A DNA stretch of 64,000 bases, from the NCBI RefSeq assembly GCF_900233005.1, contig NZ_LT960612.1, forward strand, positions 992,001-1,056,000, written 5' to 3'. Position 1 is the stretch's first letter. The number at the start of each line of letters is the position of its first letter. The notes under the pieces were generated by a model. It was not told the origin of the DNA. It ran no database searches and was given only the letters and a program-made list of their open reading frames with translations. Of the stretch, positions 1 through 9,414 are shown piece by piece. The position numbers and the translations under genes are program-made. The DNA comes from Vibrio tapetis subsp. tapetis (GTDB lineage Bacteria > Pseudomonadota > Gammaproteobacteria > Enterobacterales > Vibrionaceae).

Positions 1-587
1 GCGGGCAATAATAGTGTGGTGGCTAACGCAATACAGGGCAGCAGGATCATAATGATCAAAGGTGCGAACGGCGAGATCTTGAGTGCCAAGAGAGAAATGA
101 TTGGCCCAACTAAGCGACCAGCACTTAAGCCGATACTGATTGACGTAATTGCTTGAATACGGGCTTTATCACCACAAAGAAGGATCGCCCAATGCTGGCT
201 TGCAGGAACCATCCCCGAAACCGTGCAGCCATAGATAATTCGAGCAACGATTAGCCCTATGAAGCATAGAAAGTAAGAAGCTTCGCCATTTTTACTGGTG
301 ATCGCAAACCAGCACAGCAATGAAAAGCTGACCGCCATGCCAATAAGAGCCTGAATGATCACCTTTTTGGGGCCATGCTTGTCACTATAGCGCCCCCATA
401 AGGGGGCTGATGGTAAAAACAGCACGCTGCCTATCGCGATGAAAATTGACCAAGTGGGCAAACTGAATGCCGAATGTTCAACAAGAAAAGGCAAAGAGAT
501 CAGTAGGCCGTTTTGGCCGATTCCCATCAATGCGGAAACCAGGCTGATGGCGATTAAGTGAAACCGTTTATTTTTTATAACTGACAT
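1..587 (-). CDS. MFS transporter, N-terminal part (runs off left edge)
   Basis: The reverse strand is open from an ATG at 587 down to base 1, giving about 195 residues of a hydrophobic protein with about six membrane segments. The loop between the second and third segments reads GRYSDKHGPKK, which is the MFS signature motif A. The protein is therefore a major facilitator permease of the inner membrane, and its C-terminal half lies outside the window. It diverges from vatC and shares a 149-bp promoter region that carries Fur-like boxes. That suggests an iron-related role, for example siderophore export, but the substrate cannot be read from the sequence. Family assignment is firm; the role is inference. 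Confidence 0.8.
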   Translation of the reverse strand, partial: MSVIKNKRFHLIAISLVSALMGIGQNGLLISLPFLVEHSAFSLPTWSIFIAIGSVLFLPSAPLWGRYSDKHGPKKVIIQALIGMAVSFSLLCWFAITSKNGEASYFLCFIGLIVARIIYGCTVSGMVPASQHWAILLCGDKARIQAITSISIGLSAGRLVGPIISLLALKISPFAPLIIMILLPCIALATTLLLP

Positions 588-640
588 AGGTTGTGGGTGC
601 TACAAAGTGTAAGAAAGCTCATTTATGATTATTTTAGGGT

Positions 641-684
641 AATGATAAGCTTATTGATTATGTGAATTATTATCATTATAATTT
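641..684. promoter_or_regulatory. Fur-like boxes between the MFS gene and vatC
   Basis: Two AT-rich imperfect palindromes resemble the Fur consensus GATAATGATAATCATTATC. One is centred on AATGATAAGCTTATTGATTA (641-660). The other is AATTATTATCATTATAATT (about 665-683). They lie between divergent genes, so iron-loaded Fur could repress both. Fur control of vatCDB is known in V. vulnificus; binding here is inferred. Confidence 0.6.
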
Positions 685-736
685 TAATGTGGTAACATTA
701 ACGTCTATTAGCCGATAACTCAACTTCATATTTGAT

Positions 737-1504
737 ATGTACCAGCTTACCAATACATCTTTCGATATCGACGGCAAGACGATTCTTGCTCCGACGAACC
801 TGACGTTTGAACCAAACCAGATAACGACCTTACTGGGTCATAATGGCTGTGGGAAATCCACATTGGTTAAGCTGTTAAGTCGACAAAATACGCCGACTCA
901 AGGCCAAGTATTCTTCGATAATCAGTTAGTTTCTTCGTACAGTCATCTTGAGTTTGCGCATCGTGTTGCTTACTTGCCACAACACCCACCCATCACTGAT
1001 GGTGTGACGGTTAGAGAGTTGGCGTGCTTTGGTCGGTATCCTTGGAAAGGGGCTTTTGGGCGTTACAGTAAAAATGATTACGCCATTGTCGATGACGCCA
1101 TTGAAAAAGTAGGCCTAAGCGCGTTCGCGAATCGATTTGTCGCAACTTTGTCGGGCGGTGAAAGACAAAGAGCTTGGGTTGCGATGTTACTGGCTCAACA
1201 AAGCCAATGCATTTTGCTTGATGAGCCGACTTCCGCATTGGATGTGGCTCACCAACACGAATTGTTAGCATTAATCCGAGATCTCAATCAGTCACTAGGC
1301 TTAACGGTCATCATGGTGCTTCATGATGTCAACATGGCCGCCAAATTCAGCGATCAGTTGGTTGCGCTTCATTCCGGAAATGTGATTGCCTCTGGCACCC
1401 CGAAAGAAATGATGACCCCCGACACGCTGATGCAAATCTACGGTATGGAACTCGCTCTATTTGAGCACCCCAAAACTGGGCAACCGATTAGCTACATCTC
1501 CTAA
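737..1504 (+). CDS. vatC: VatC-like ferric-aerobactin ABC transporter ATPase
   Basis: This is a 255-residue cytoplasmic ATPase of the FhuC/FecE family that powers uptake of ferric hydroxamate siderophores. Walker A is GHNGCGKST (residues 34-42), the signature is LSGGERQRA, Walker B is CILLDEPTSALD, and an H-loop histidine follows in VLHDVN. Length is normal for FhuC. It is the first gene of a tight operon with the binding protein and the permease, followed by a GntR regulator and an IutA-type receptor. That order matches vatCDB-iutR-iutA of Vibrio vulnificus, hence the name. Fur-like boxes upstream imply induction by iron starvation. Assignment to the family is firm; aerobactin as substrate rests on the neighbourhood. 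Confidence 0.85.
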   Translation: MYQLTNTSFDIDGKTILAPTNLTFEPNQITTLLGHNGCGKSTLVKLLSRQNTPTQGQVFFDNQLVSSYSHLEFAHRVAYLPQHPPITDGVTVRELACFGRYPWKGAFGRYSKNDYAIVDDAIEKVGLSAFANRFVATLSGGERQRAWVAMLLAQQSQCILLDEPTSALDVAHQHELLALIRDLNQSLGLTVIMVLHDVNMAAKFSDQLVALHSGNVIASGTPKEMMTPDTLMQIYGMELALFEHPKTGQPISYIS

Positions 1505-1535
1505 ATCCACACTCTTAAATCAAAAGGAATTTGTT

Positions 1536-2438
1536 GTGAATAAGCTTATTACGGCGCTGTGTGCCGTGTTCACTTTCAATGCTTATGCGCTTGAGGTAAC
1601 ACATGAAATGGGCACGGTTTCTTTCGATACGACGCCACAAAAAGTGGTGGCGTTAGACTGGGCTCTCACCGAAACCGTGTTGAGCCTTGGGGTTGAACTT
1701 GAGGGCGTTGCAGACGCAAAAGGTTATCAACAATGGGTTGTTGAGCCTGCGCTCGATGCTGGCGTCATCGATGTGGGTTCTCGACGTGAGCCAAATCTTG
1801 AATTGCTGACAGAGCTTAAGCCAGATGTAATCTTAATTAGCGCCCATATGGCGGCTGCATATAATCAACTAAACAGCATTGCTCCTGTTCTGGTGTTTAG
1901 TATCTACAGTGAAAAGAAACAGCCGTTAGAATCAGCCAAATCAGTCACTTTATCGTTAGGTAAACTGTTCAACAAAGAGAAGCAAGCCGAACAAGTGATT
2001 GCACTAACCAATCAGCGCCTGAAAGACAATGGCGCGAAAGTGCGAGCATCAGAAACGTCCAACAAACCACTGTTGTTTGCCCGTTTTATTAATGATAAAA
2101 CTCTGCGTATTCACAGCCAAGGCTCCTTAGCTCAAGCCACTGTTGATATTATGGGGCTTAAAAATGACTGGCAAGAACCAACAAATTTATGGGGCTTTAG
2201 CGCCGCTGGAACCGAGAAGTTGGCGGAGCACCAACAGACAAACGTGATGATTTTTGGCCCCCTTAAAGATGAACAACGTGAGCAGTTGACTCAGTCACCA
2301 TTATGGCAGCTTATGGAGTTTACTCGTACGGACTCGGTCTATGAGCTTCCTGCTATTTGGACTTTTGGTGGACTTATCGCTGCGCAAAGATTCAGTGATC
2401 ACATAGCACAACAACTTACCGGACAAATCACAAAATAA
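1536..2438 (+). CDS. vatD: VatD-like periplasmic ferric-aerobactin-binding protein
   Basis: This is a FhuD/FepB-type (cluster A-III) periplasmic binding protein of about 300 residues that delivers ferric siderophore to the VatBC importer. The frame is open from 1461, inside vatC, but the GTG at 1536 is chosen. It follows an AAAAGGA ribosome site at 1522-1528 and starts a clean signal peptide, MNKLITALCAVFTFNAYA. The mature part has the usual opening for this family (FDTTPQKVVALDWALTETVL). It lies between vatC and vatB with very short gaps, so it is translated from the same message. Confidence 0.83.
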   Translation: MNKLITALCAVFTFNAYALEVTHEMGTVSFDTTPQKVVALDWALTETVLSLGVELEGVADAKGYQQWVVEPALDAGVIDVGSRREPNLELLTELKPDVILISAHMAAAYNQLNSIAPVLVFSIYSEKKQPLESAKSVTLSLGKLFNKEKQAEQVIALTNQRLKDNGAKVRASETSNKPLLFARFINDKTLRIHSQGSLAQATVDIMGLKNDWQEPTNLWGFSAAGTEKLAEHQQTNVMIFGPLKDEQREQLTQSPLWQLMEFTRTDSVYELPAIWTFGGLIAAQRFSDHIAQQLTGQITK

Positions 2439-2440
2439 TA

Positions 2441-4438
2441 ATGACAACCTCATCGCTCTCAATCCCATCATCTGGGCGGGTCAATTTAAAAACAGCAGCG
2501 CTATTATGCGCTGCTGTTTTGGTCATCGGCTCATTACTTCATATTACGGCACCTTACTCTCAAGGGATTGGGCTCATTTGGGATACCCTTTTTCATTTCG
2601 ACGGGTCAAATTATCAACATCTCATTACTCAGTTAACCTATTTACCTAGGCTGACCGTGGCCTTAATTTGTGGCTTTGCATTAGCGGTAGCCGGGTGTGT
2701 GATGCAGTTCGTACTGCGTAACCCTATTGCATCACCGACGACCTTGGGCGTTTCTGCCGGGGCCGAGCTTGGCATGGTATTGGGCATTCTATTGTTGCCT
2801 GCCAACGTGATTATTCCCGGGTTTGTTCCTGCTTTTATTGGAGGCTGCCTTGCTACCGGCTTGGTCTTTGTCTTGAGTTCGGCAAGAGGTTTTTCTCCTT
2901 TACACATGGTGCTTGCAGGCATGGTGGTTAGCTTATTTTTGGGGTCGTTAAATACCATGTTGCTTATGCTGCATGAACAACGCTTAACTAGCCTCTTTGT
3001 TTGGGGGGCGGGGGCTCTGAACCAGAATGATTGGTCGAGTACTCAGGTTTTACTGCCGTTGGTTTTTGTTCCTACAGCTTTACTGCTGGTGCTGCAGCGT
3101 CCGTTAGCGGCGTTACAGTTTGGTGATAACGTCGCCACGTCACTTGGCGTCAATATTAAACAAGTGAAACTGTTGTGTTTATCATTGGCTATTTTTATTA
3201 CCGCCGCCGTGGTCAGTGAAGTGGGTTTGATTGGCTTTGTTGGTATTGTTGCGCCAGCCATTGCTAGGATGTTGGGCGCGCGAACTTTGGCGAAACAAAT
3301 CATGATCAGTGGTTGTGTAGGCAGCCTAATGCTATTGCTGGTCGATTTGGTGATTCAGCCATTTTCCGGTGTTGGGGGTGAGCTGTTACCGACCGGAGCA
3401 ATGACCGCACTGCTAGGGGCGCCATTCCTCTTGTGGTTGCTCCAAAGAACAAAGCTGCATTCAGATTTAAAAAGTCGCACGGAGCACACAGAGCAATACA
3501 AATGTGTTGATGCACCCAAAGTACTTATTGCTATGTCAGCACTGCTTGGGGTTGTGTCTGTCCTTGCCGTGACGTTGGGCAAGAATCAATACGGATGGAG
3601 TCTGGATCTTAACCAGCATTTATTTGACTTGCGTATACCACGCGTCATGGTCGCGTTGCTCGCCGGTGTGGGGCTTGCGTTTGCAGGCACAATCATTCAA
3701 CGAATTTCAAATAACCCAATGGCAAGCCCAGAAATTTTAGGGATTAGCTCTGGTGCTGCGTTGGCCTTGGTTCTGGGCACCATGTTTGGCACAGCTGTTG
3801 GCCGAGAGCAGCAAATGTTGCTCGGCACGTGTGGCGCGGTGGTGGTCACCGCGTTGGTGTGGTTAATGGGCAGGAAACACAATTTCGCCCCGACACAAAC
3901 CTTGTTAACCGGTATCGCATTGAGCGCTGGCTTAGACGCTGTGCTTCGAATTGTAATGAGTTCGGGAAATGACAATGCGACCGCGTTGTTGACTTGGCTC
4001 TCTGGTTCAACTTACTTAGTGGCTAACCAAGATGTGGTCTTGTTGGCGATAGGCGTTACCATTGTGGGGGCGCTCGCCCTGTCTTTACACCGCTGGATTG
4101 AGCTTATTGGATTAGGTGACGTTACAACGACCAGCATTGGCATGAACACCACCGCGGTGCGTTTGGTGTTGCTTTTGTTAGTCGCAGCGCTCACCACATT
4201 GTGTACTATTGTTATCGGCCCTCTGAGTTTTATTGGCTTGTTAGCTCCTCATATAGCCCGCTCACTTCATCAATATCGAGCCATTCCGCAAATGCTCACA
4301 GCCGCCTTGTTAGGAGCCATCATCATAGTCGCGGCAGACTGGATTGGTCGAACCTTGTGGTTTCCTTGGCAATTCCCAGCAGGGTTATTGGCATCGTTGA
4401 TCGGTGGCGGTTACTTCTTATACCTCATGAGGCGTTAA
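2441..4438 (+). CDS. vatB: VatB-like fused FecCD/FhuB siderophore permease
   Basis: This is a 665-residue inner-membrane permease made of two tandem FecCD/BtuC units fused in one chain, the FhuB arrangement. Each half has its own set of membrane helices and repeats the family motif: NPIASPTTLGVSAGAELG in the first half and NPMASPEILGISSGAALA in the second. The cytoplasmic loops GLIGFVGIVAPAIAR and GPLSFIGLLAPHIAR are the ATPase-coupling sites. The start is two bases after the vatD stop, so the genes are translationally linked. With VatC and VatD it forms the importer for ferric aerobactin or a similar hydroxamate. Confidence 0.85.
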   Translation: MTTSSLSIPSSGRVNLKTAALLCAAVLVIGSLLHITAPYSQGIGLIWDTLFHFDGSNYQHLITQLTYLPRLTVALICGFALAVAGCVMQFVLRNPIASPTTLGVSAGAELGMVLGILLLPANVIIPGFVPAFIGGCLATGLVFVLSSARGFSPLHMVLAGMVVSLFLGSLNTMLLMLHEQRLTSLFVWGAGALNQNDWSSTQVLLPLVFVPTALLLVLQRPLAALQFGDNVATSLGVNIKQVKLLCLSLAIFITAAVVSEVGLIGFVGIVAPAIARMLGARTLAKQIMISGCVGSLMLLLVDLVIQPFSGVGGELLPTGAMTALLGAPFLLWLLQRTKLHSDLKSRTEHTEQYKCVDAPKVLIAMSALLGVVSVLAVTLGKNQYGWSLDLNQHLFDLRIPRVMVALLAGVGLAFAGTIIQRISNNPMASPEILGISSGAALALVLGTMFGTAVGREQQMLLGTCGAVVVTALVWLMGRKHNFAPTQTLLTGIALSAGLDAVLRIVMSSGNDNATALLTWLSGSTYLVANQDVVLLAIGVTIVGALALSLHRWIELIGLGDVTTTSIGMNTTAVRLVLLLLVAALTTLCTIVIGPLSFIGLLAPHIARSLHQYRAIPQMLTAALLGAIIIVAADWIGRTLWFPWQFPAGLLASLIGGGYFLYLMRR

Positions 4439-4564
4439 GCCTTGGCGATCGTTGTATTGATACCTGCGTTTATTGTGTTTTCATGGCAAAAACACAATGT
4501 ATAGCAATGCACAGCGTTTGTGTTTACCATGGGGTTAAGAGCAATAACTATATTTAAGAATTTC

Positions 4565-5521
4565 ATGGACATGACCGCAATTACCCAACTTCAACAAGAT
4601 CTGTTATTCAAGGTTGTTGCCAGGCTGAAAGCAGAAAATGCCAGCGCCGGAAGCAGCTTGAACGAGTCCTCATTAGCGCAAGAATTTGAAGTGTCTAGAA
4701 CACCGTTACGAGCGATGTTAACTCACTTATCTGCACAGGGTATTTGTAAGGCCGTTCCGTATAAAGGCTTTGTTTTGCAGGTTAATGCTGCCGACATCAA
4801 CATTGAAAGTGGCGGCAGTAATGAGCAAGCTCGCCAAGAGCAGTTGTATCTACGCGTGCTGATGGATCTATTTTTTGGAGAACTTGGTGCGTCATTTTCT
4901 GAAAAAGACCTACAACAACGTTATCAAGCTAATCGAGGGGAAATACAGAGTGTATTGCGTCTGTTAGAAAGCGATGCCATTTTTCGCCGCAGTCCAGGCT
5001 ACAAGTGGCAACTCGACGGTGTGTTGAACACACAGGAAAGACACGCAGAGAGTTACCGATGTCGGTTAATCTTTGAGCCCGCAGGCTTACTAGAGCCCAC
5101 TTGGAAGCTAGATCTCGTCAAACTTGAACATTGTCGAGATAGGCACATAAAGGCAATAGCCGAGCCGGAGTCCGTTACTGCAAGTCAACTGTTTAGCTTG
5201 AGCGCCGACTTCCATGAACTTCTGGCAAGCTGTTCGGGAAACCGATTCCTATTGGGTGTGATGCAGCAGCAAAATCGCCTTAGAAAAGCGACGGACTTAG
5301 TTTCAATGCACATTCAGTCGTCGGTGAGTCGTTCTTGCCAACGTCGGTTAGACATCATGGAATTGGTGTTTGATGGCGATAATCAAGCCGCTGCAACCAA
5401 ATTGGCAGAGTTGCTCGAAAATGACATCCGAGTGATGAAACGCACCTATAAGGATGTGATGAATATTTCACAGCAACAACGTGAGAGCCTCATTAATAGT
5501 ATTGCTGAAAAGTTAAATTAG
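4565..5521 (+). CDS. iutR: IutR-like GntR-family transcriptional regulator
   Basis: This is a GntR-type DNA-binding regulator of about 318 residues. The N-terminal winged helix contains SSLAQEFEVSRTPLRAMLTHL, typical of FadR/GntR proteins. A second winged-helix-like stretch follows and then an all-helical FCD-like effector domain. The frame is open from 4520, but the ATG at 4565 gives the usual family N-terminus. It sits between vatB and iutA on the same strand. In V. vulnificus the gene at this place is iutR, a GntR-type repressor of iutA, so a local regulator acting in addition to Fur is likely. The exact start and the ligand are uncertain. Confidence 0.75.
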   Translation: MDMTAITQLQQDLLFKVVARLKAENASAGSSLNESSLAQEFEVSRTPLRAMLTHLSAQGICKAVPYKGFVLQVNAADINIESGGSNEQARQEQLYLRVLMDLFFGELGASFSEKDLQQRYQANRGEIQSVLRLLESDAIFRRSPGYKWQLDGVLNTQERHAESYRCRLIFEPAGLLEPTWKLDLVKLEHCRDRHIKAIAEPESVTASQLFSLSADFHELLASCSGNRFLLGVMQQQNRLRKATDLVSMHIQSSVSRSCQRRLDIMELVFDGDNQAAATKLAELLENDIRVMKRTYKDVMNISQQQRESLINSIAEKLN

Positions 5522-5543
5522 TCTTAGTCAGTCAAGCGCTAGA

Positions 5544-5572
5544 AGCAGCCGAAATCAGGCTGCTTTCTTTCT
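5544..5572 (+). terminator. Terminator after iutR
   Basis: AGCAGCC (5544-5550) pairs with GGCTGCT (5558-5564) across a 7-base loop, followed by TTCTTTCT. It ends the vatCDB-iutR transcript, so iutA needs its own promoter. Confidence 0.75.
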
Positions 5573-5914
5573 CTCCAAGATCATTCGTTGATTTACTTTC
5601 TTTTAAAGAACATCACGTACCTTTAAATTAATTCTTTATAAACAATTGTTTATTATCATATAGCCCTCTTCGAATACCGCTCCAAAATCTATAACTCTGG
5701 CTTTATAAAATAAAACTGTATTTTCATATTGTTTTTTCGATACGAAAAAGCAATAATAATGATTCTTATTTAGAATAAGATTAAAGCAAAGTCTCTCAGA
5801 GCGATATCCAAACCATTGACGAGGTGCCTCGCACGCTAATGGGGTAGGTATTTAAAGTTAGAGCACAATCAAATGGTGTTGTGCCGCCTTTTATTGATCA
5901 ATATAGAGAATAAA
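5573..5914 (+). promoter_or_regulatory. iutA promoter region with Fur-like box
   Basis: This 342-bp AT-rich stretch holds no gene. AATAATAATGATTCTTATT (5752-5770) matches the Fur consensus well and is placed to control iutA. A second AT-rich partial match (TTTATTATCATATAG) lies near 5648-5662. The region may also carry the IutR operator, which I could not identify. The weak upstream start at 5873 is not preferred for iutA. Confidence 0.6.
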
Positions 5915-8071
5915 ATGAAAACCGAAAAAGGACGTTTCAAGCTATCCACTGTTGCCCTCGCCGTTGCCGCAGTAAGCACTGTATTCACAGCTCAAGCGCA
6001 AGAGTCGGTATCTGAAGACAAAATGGTGGTCGTCTCTAGCCGAACTCCTAAAGCCATCAGTGATATACCTGGCACAGTCTGGTACATCGACTCTGAAAAA
6101 ATCGAACAAGAATACCGTGGTGGCAAGTCATTGGGAGAAATTCTTGCTGCAACGATCCCGTCTTTGGACATTAGCAGCGGTGGACGCACCAACTACGGCC
6201 AGAACTTACGTGGTCGAAAAATGTTGGTTATGATTGATGGTGTGTCACTGCAATCATCTCGCCAAATTAGCCGTCATTTAGATTCAATTGACCCATTTAA
6301 CATTGAGCGTGTTGAAGTCTTGTCCGGCGCGACCTCTATTTACGGTGCAGGTGCGTCTGGTGGTGTGATTAATATCATTACCAAAAAAGCACAAAGCGAT
6401 GATTTAGAGTTTGAGTCATTTGTTGGTGGTACGTCTGGGTTTAACTCCAGCGAAGATCTGGACTATAAAATCGGTCAGTCGATTGCGGGTGGCAACGAGC
6501 GTGTTCAAGCGCGTACATCGATTGTGTATACCGAAAACCAAGGTTTCTTTGATGCCAATGGCACCATTGTTACCCCTGATATTTCGCAAGGTTCGCTGCA
6601 ATTTAACAAAACCGTTGATTTCCTGACGACGGTCGGCGTTAATGTTTCGGATACGAAAAAGCTGAGCTTTTTGGCGCAATACTACGACAGCCAACAAGAT
6701 TCTCCATATGGGCTTTATATTGTGGGTCGTAACTTTGTGGATGTTCGTAAAGGGTTTGATTCCGATCGTGAACACGGAACAGAGCGAATCATGCTGAGTG
6801 CGTCATACGTGGATGAAGAGTTCCTTGGACACCAACTGATTGCCGAAGCGTCTTATCGTAAAGAAGACCAAACTTACACACCTTATTTCCAATCTTCTGG
6901 TCAGCAAATTACCGATGTCATTTCGTTAAAAGCAGCGCTTGCTAAAAACTTTGATAAGTTAAGCATCGTTTACGGTGTGGATGCGTATCAAGACAACCTT
7001 GATAGCAATCAAGCGCTTTATGATCCAACAATTGCCAATAACTCCGGTAATTTAACCAACAGGATCTATGCGAAAACTGGGCGCTATCCAGGTATTAGCG
7101 TGAGTTCCGTTGCTAGCTTTATTCAAGCTGATTACGCGCTTACAGATGATTGGTCTGTTGAAGGTGGGGTTCGCTACCAATACATGACGAATAAGATCGA
7201 TGACTTTGTCGGTTATACGCAACAGAAGAACATCGCAAAGGGAAGTGGAAAAACCGCAGACGCCGTTCCCGGTGGTGAGACCAGCTATAGCGTTGGTTTA
7301 TTTAACTTAGGCACGATTTATCATTTGAATAGTGATTCACAAGTGTGGGCTAATTTCTCCCAAGGTTTTGATCTTGCGGATCCGGCCAAATACTATGGCC
7401 AAGGGAGTTACACGCTCGTTGGCGATCATTGGAAACTCAACGACAGCATCAACGTAAAAGACTCGAAGATGTCGGGCATTAAAACCAACAGTTTCGAGCT
7501 GGGTTACCGTCTTGATTCTGGTGATTTAAGTGTGCAGTCCGCGGCTTATTACTCTCAATCTGATAAGTCTGTAGAGTACGATAAAAATACATTACTTATT
7601 AAAGAAATTGACGCTAAGAAACGCGTTTACGGCGTAGAGGCTATGGCGTCTTACTGGGTGAATAATAACATTCAGGTGGGGGCATCGGGTCATTACGTTA
7701 TTTCTGAAGTCAAAGGGGATAGCGGCTGGGAAGATTTCACAGCAGGCAAGGCAAGTACGTCAAAAGCGAGTGCGTGGGCTGGTTGGTCTGATTCAGATCT
7801 TGCCGTCAAGTTACAAAGCCAGACGATGTTCAGTTATGAAGATGCCGCTAAGAAAAAATTGGATGGCTATACGGTTTTCGACTTGGTCGGAAGTTACCAA
7901 TTACCTGTGGGCAGTTTAGGTTTCGGTATTCAAAACTTGTTTAATCAAGATTACACCACCATTTGGGGTCAGCGTGCTCAAATCGTTTACGCTGCTCACT
8001 ATGACGCGGCAGCATACGATTATAAAGGCCGTGGCCGAACCTATACGTTGAACTATCAGGTTAAGTACTAA
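5915..8071 (+). CDS. iutA: IutA-like TonB-dependent ferric-aerobactin receptor
   Basis: This outer-membrane receptor of about 718 residues imports ferric aerobactin using TonB energy. The ATG at 5915 is chosen because it begins a normal signal peptide ending TAQA; the ATG at 5873 would add 14 unlikely residues. A TonB-box-like stretch (DKMVVVSSRTP) is followed by a plug domain with LRGRKMLVMIDGVSLQ and VEVLSGATSIYGAGASGGVINIITK. A 22-strand barrel follows and ends in an aromatic-rich terminal strand (YTLNYQVKY). The sequence and the vatCDB-iutR neighbours point to the aerobactin receptor IutA. An upstream Fur-like box indicates iron repression. No aerobactin synthesis genes are visible, so this may be uptake of a siderophore made by others. 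Confidence 0.83.
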   Translation: MKTEKGRFKLSTVALAVAAVSTVFTAQAQESVSEDKMVVVSSRTPKAISDIPGTVWYIDSEKIEQEYRGGKSLGEILAATIPSLDISSGGRTNYGQNLRGRKMLVMIDGVSLQSSRQISRHLDSIDPFNIERVEVLSGATSIYGAGASGGVINIITKKAQSDDLEFESFVGGTSGFNSSEDLDYKIGQSIAGGNERVQARTSIVYTENQGFFDANGTIVTPDISQGSLQFNKTVDFLTTVGVNVSDTKKLSFLAQYYDSQQDSPYGLYIVGRNFVDVRKGFDSDREHGTERIMLSASYVDEEFLGHQLIAEASYRKEDQTYTPYFQSSGQQITDVISLKAALAKNFDKLSIVYGVDAYQDNLDSNQALYDPTIANNSGNLTNRIYAKTGRYPGISVSSVASFIQADYALTDDWSVEGGVRYQYMTNKIDDFVGYTQQKNIAKGSGKTADAVPGGETSYSVGLFNLGTIYHLNSDSQVWANFSQGFDLADPAKYYGQGSYTLVGDHWKLNDSINVKDSKMSGIKTNSFELGYRLDSGDLSVQSAAYYSQSDKSVEYDKNTLLIKEIDAKKRVYGVEAMASYWVNNNIQVGASGHYVISEVKGDSGWEDFTAGKASTSKASAWAGWSDSDLAVKLQSQTMFSYEDAAKKKLDGYTVFDLVGSYQLPVGSLGFGIQNLFNQDYTTIWGQRAQIVYAAHYDAAAYDYKGRGRTYTLNYQVKY

Positions 8072-8108
8072 GAATACGCAGTAAAATGTAGACGAACAGA
8101 AAAGACAC

Positions 8109-8134
8109 AAAACCCACCGATGCTGGTGGGTTTT
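8109..8134. terminator. Bidirectional terminator between iutA and the EamA gene
   Basis: AAAACCCACC and GGTGGGTTTT form a perfect 10-bp stem with a 6-base loop (8109-8134). T runs are present on both strands, and the stem lies between two convergent genes. Confidence 0.85.
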
Positions 8135-8140
8135 GTTGTT

Positions 8141-9052
8141 TTAGGCCTTTTTATTAATGTTCACCACTGAATACACCACCAGAGCCATGCCGAGCCCATG
8201 CCAGATGGTGAAAGCTTCACCCAGCAGGGTGATGGCAAATAAGGCGGTGACCGCAGGCCCTATGTTGCTCGTTAGACTTAACACGGATGGCGTTAAACGT
8301 GCCATCGCCGCTGCGACAAAGTAGGAAGGCAATACCGTACAGAACAGACCGATTGCGATGCCCATCCAAATTAACTCAGTAGACATGTCGGTAAATTGCA
8401 CGCCTTTTATTTGGTATTGAGCCATGATCACTATACCGGCACTGCCCATTCCAACGCTGGTAAATAATTGCGGCCCTATATTGCCGATGACTTTTTTGCT
8501 CAGCACAAGGTAAACGGCAAACACTAACGCAGAGCCAATCGCCATAATGCTCCCTAGCCACACCTGATAACCAAATGAGCTGAAATCATGCAACACGATC
8601 ATGGCAACACCCGCATAACCAAGCGAAATAGACGCGAACGTACCTTTCCGTGGTGTTTCTTTCATGACTATCCAACTAATGAATACCACGAAAGAAGGAA
8701 ACAAGAAGATCAACAGTCGCTCTAATTGTGCTGAGATGTATTCAAGCGCCAAAATATCGAGTAATGAGGCAAAGTAGTAGCCTAAAATACCAACAAGTGC
8801 AGCTTGCCAACCGTATTGTTGCAGTTTGTTTCGGTGGCCTATGTCTTTACACAGCCAAAGCAAAATTGCGACATAGAGGGGGAGGGACGACGCGGCGCGA
8901 AGACTCATTATCGTTGTAGCGTCACCACCTGCGGCATAGGCGAGCTTGACCAGTACCGGTTTGATGGAAAACAGCATGGTGCCGATCAAGGCGTAGATGA
9001 TCCCTGTTCGATAATCGGATGATTCTTGTGAGGTTGCCGTTGTGTCGTTCAT
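8141..9052 (-). CDS. EamA-family (DMT) transporter
   Basis: This is a 303-residue inner-membrane protein with about ten membrane helices in two EamA repeats (residues about 15-145 and 160-298). The first repeat opens with YALIGTMLFSIKPVLVKLAY and the second ends in TLLGEAFTIWHGLGMALV, both typical of drug/metabolite exporters of this family. The start at 9052 follows a GGAA-type ribosome site. It is convergent with iutA and shows no clear functional link to it. Substrates in this family range from amino acids to metabolites and cannot be told apart here. Confidence 0.8.
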   Translation of the reverse strand: MNDTTATSQESSDYRTGIIYALIGTMLFSIKPVLVKLAYAAGGDATTIMSLRAASSLPLYVAILLWLCKDIGHRNKLQQYGWQAALVGILGYYFASLLDILALEYISAQLERLLIFLFPSFVVFISWIVMKETPRKGTFASISLGYAGVAMIVLHDFSSFGYQVWLGSIMAIGSALVFAVYLVLSKKVIGNIGPQLFTSVGMGSAGIVIMAQYQIKGVQFTDMSTELIWMGIAIGLFCTVLPSYFVAAAMARLTPSVLSLTSNIGPAVTALFAITLLGEAFTIWHGLGMALVVYSVVNINKKA

Positions 9053-9414
9053 TTATTACTTCCTTGAATGTATTTATTTTACTGGGTTCAAGGCTGTGAG
9101 ATAAACGAAGTCCGGCTGTTCACTCACAGCCGGGTAGGAGTCACTCTACCGACTGATGGGCATAAGGAGGAGTAGCCAGAGTTGTAGAGGTTGAACGTTC
9201 ATAGGTGACTCTTTTTGGTGATGAATTTTTACACTAATGGATTGTAACGGATGAAGCAACCACTATTTTTGGCATCATCATGCGATTAAAATTGCTAGGA
9301 ATGGATACGTTGTTTTGCATGCTATCGGCTTATTTTATCGATCCATTTGTCTGTGGGTTGTCTTGTGACAAATAGGTATGCCAGACTCTACTGGCATTTC
9401 TACGGGTCAAAGAC
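9053..9414. other. Intergenic region without a supported gene
   Basis: This 362-bp stretch carries the EamA promoter on its left side. The rest lies downstream of the SRPBCC gene. A 64-codon reverse frame at 9330-9524 overlaps the end of that gene in another frame and is not supported. I see no RNA motif. Confidence 0.5.

Noticed and set aside
4201..4557. 118-codon forward frame across the vatB end
   Set aside because: It overlaps vatB in another frame, with no start signal or family features.
5873..5914. Upstream ATG as the start of iutA
   Set aside because: It would put 14 residues ahead of a normal signal peptide; ATG 5915 gives the standard N-terminus.
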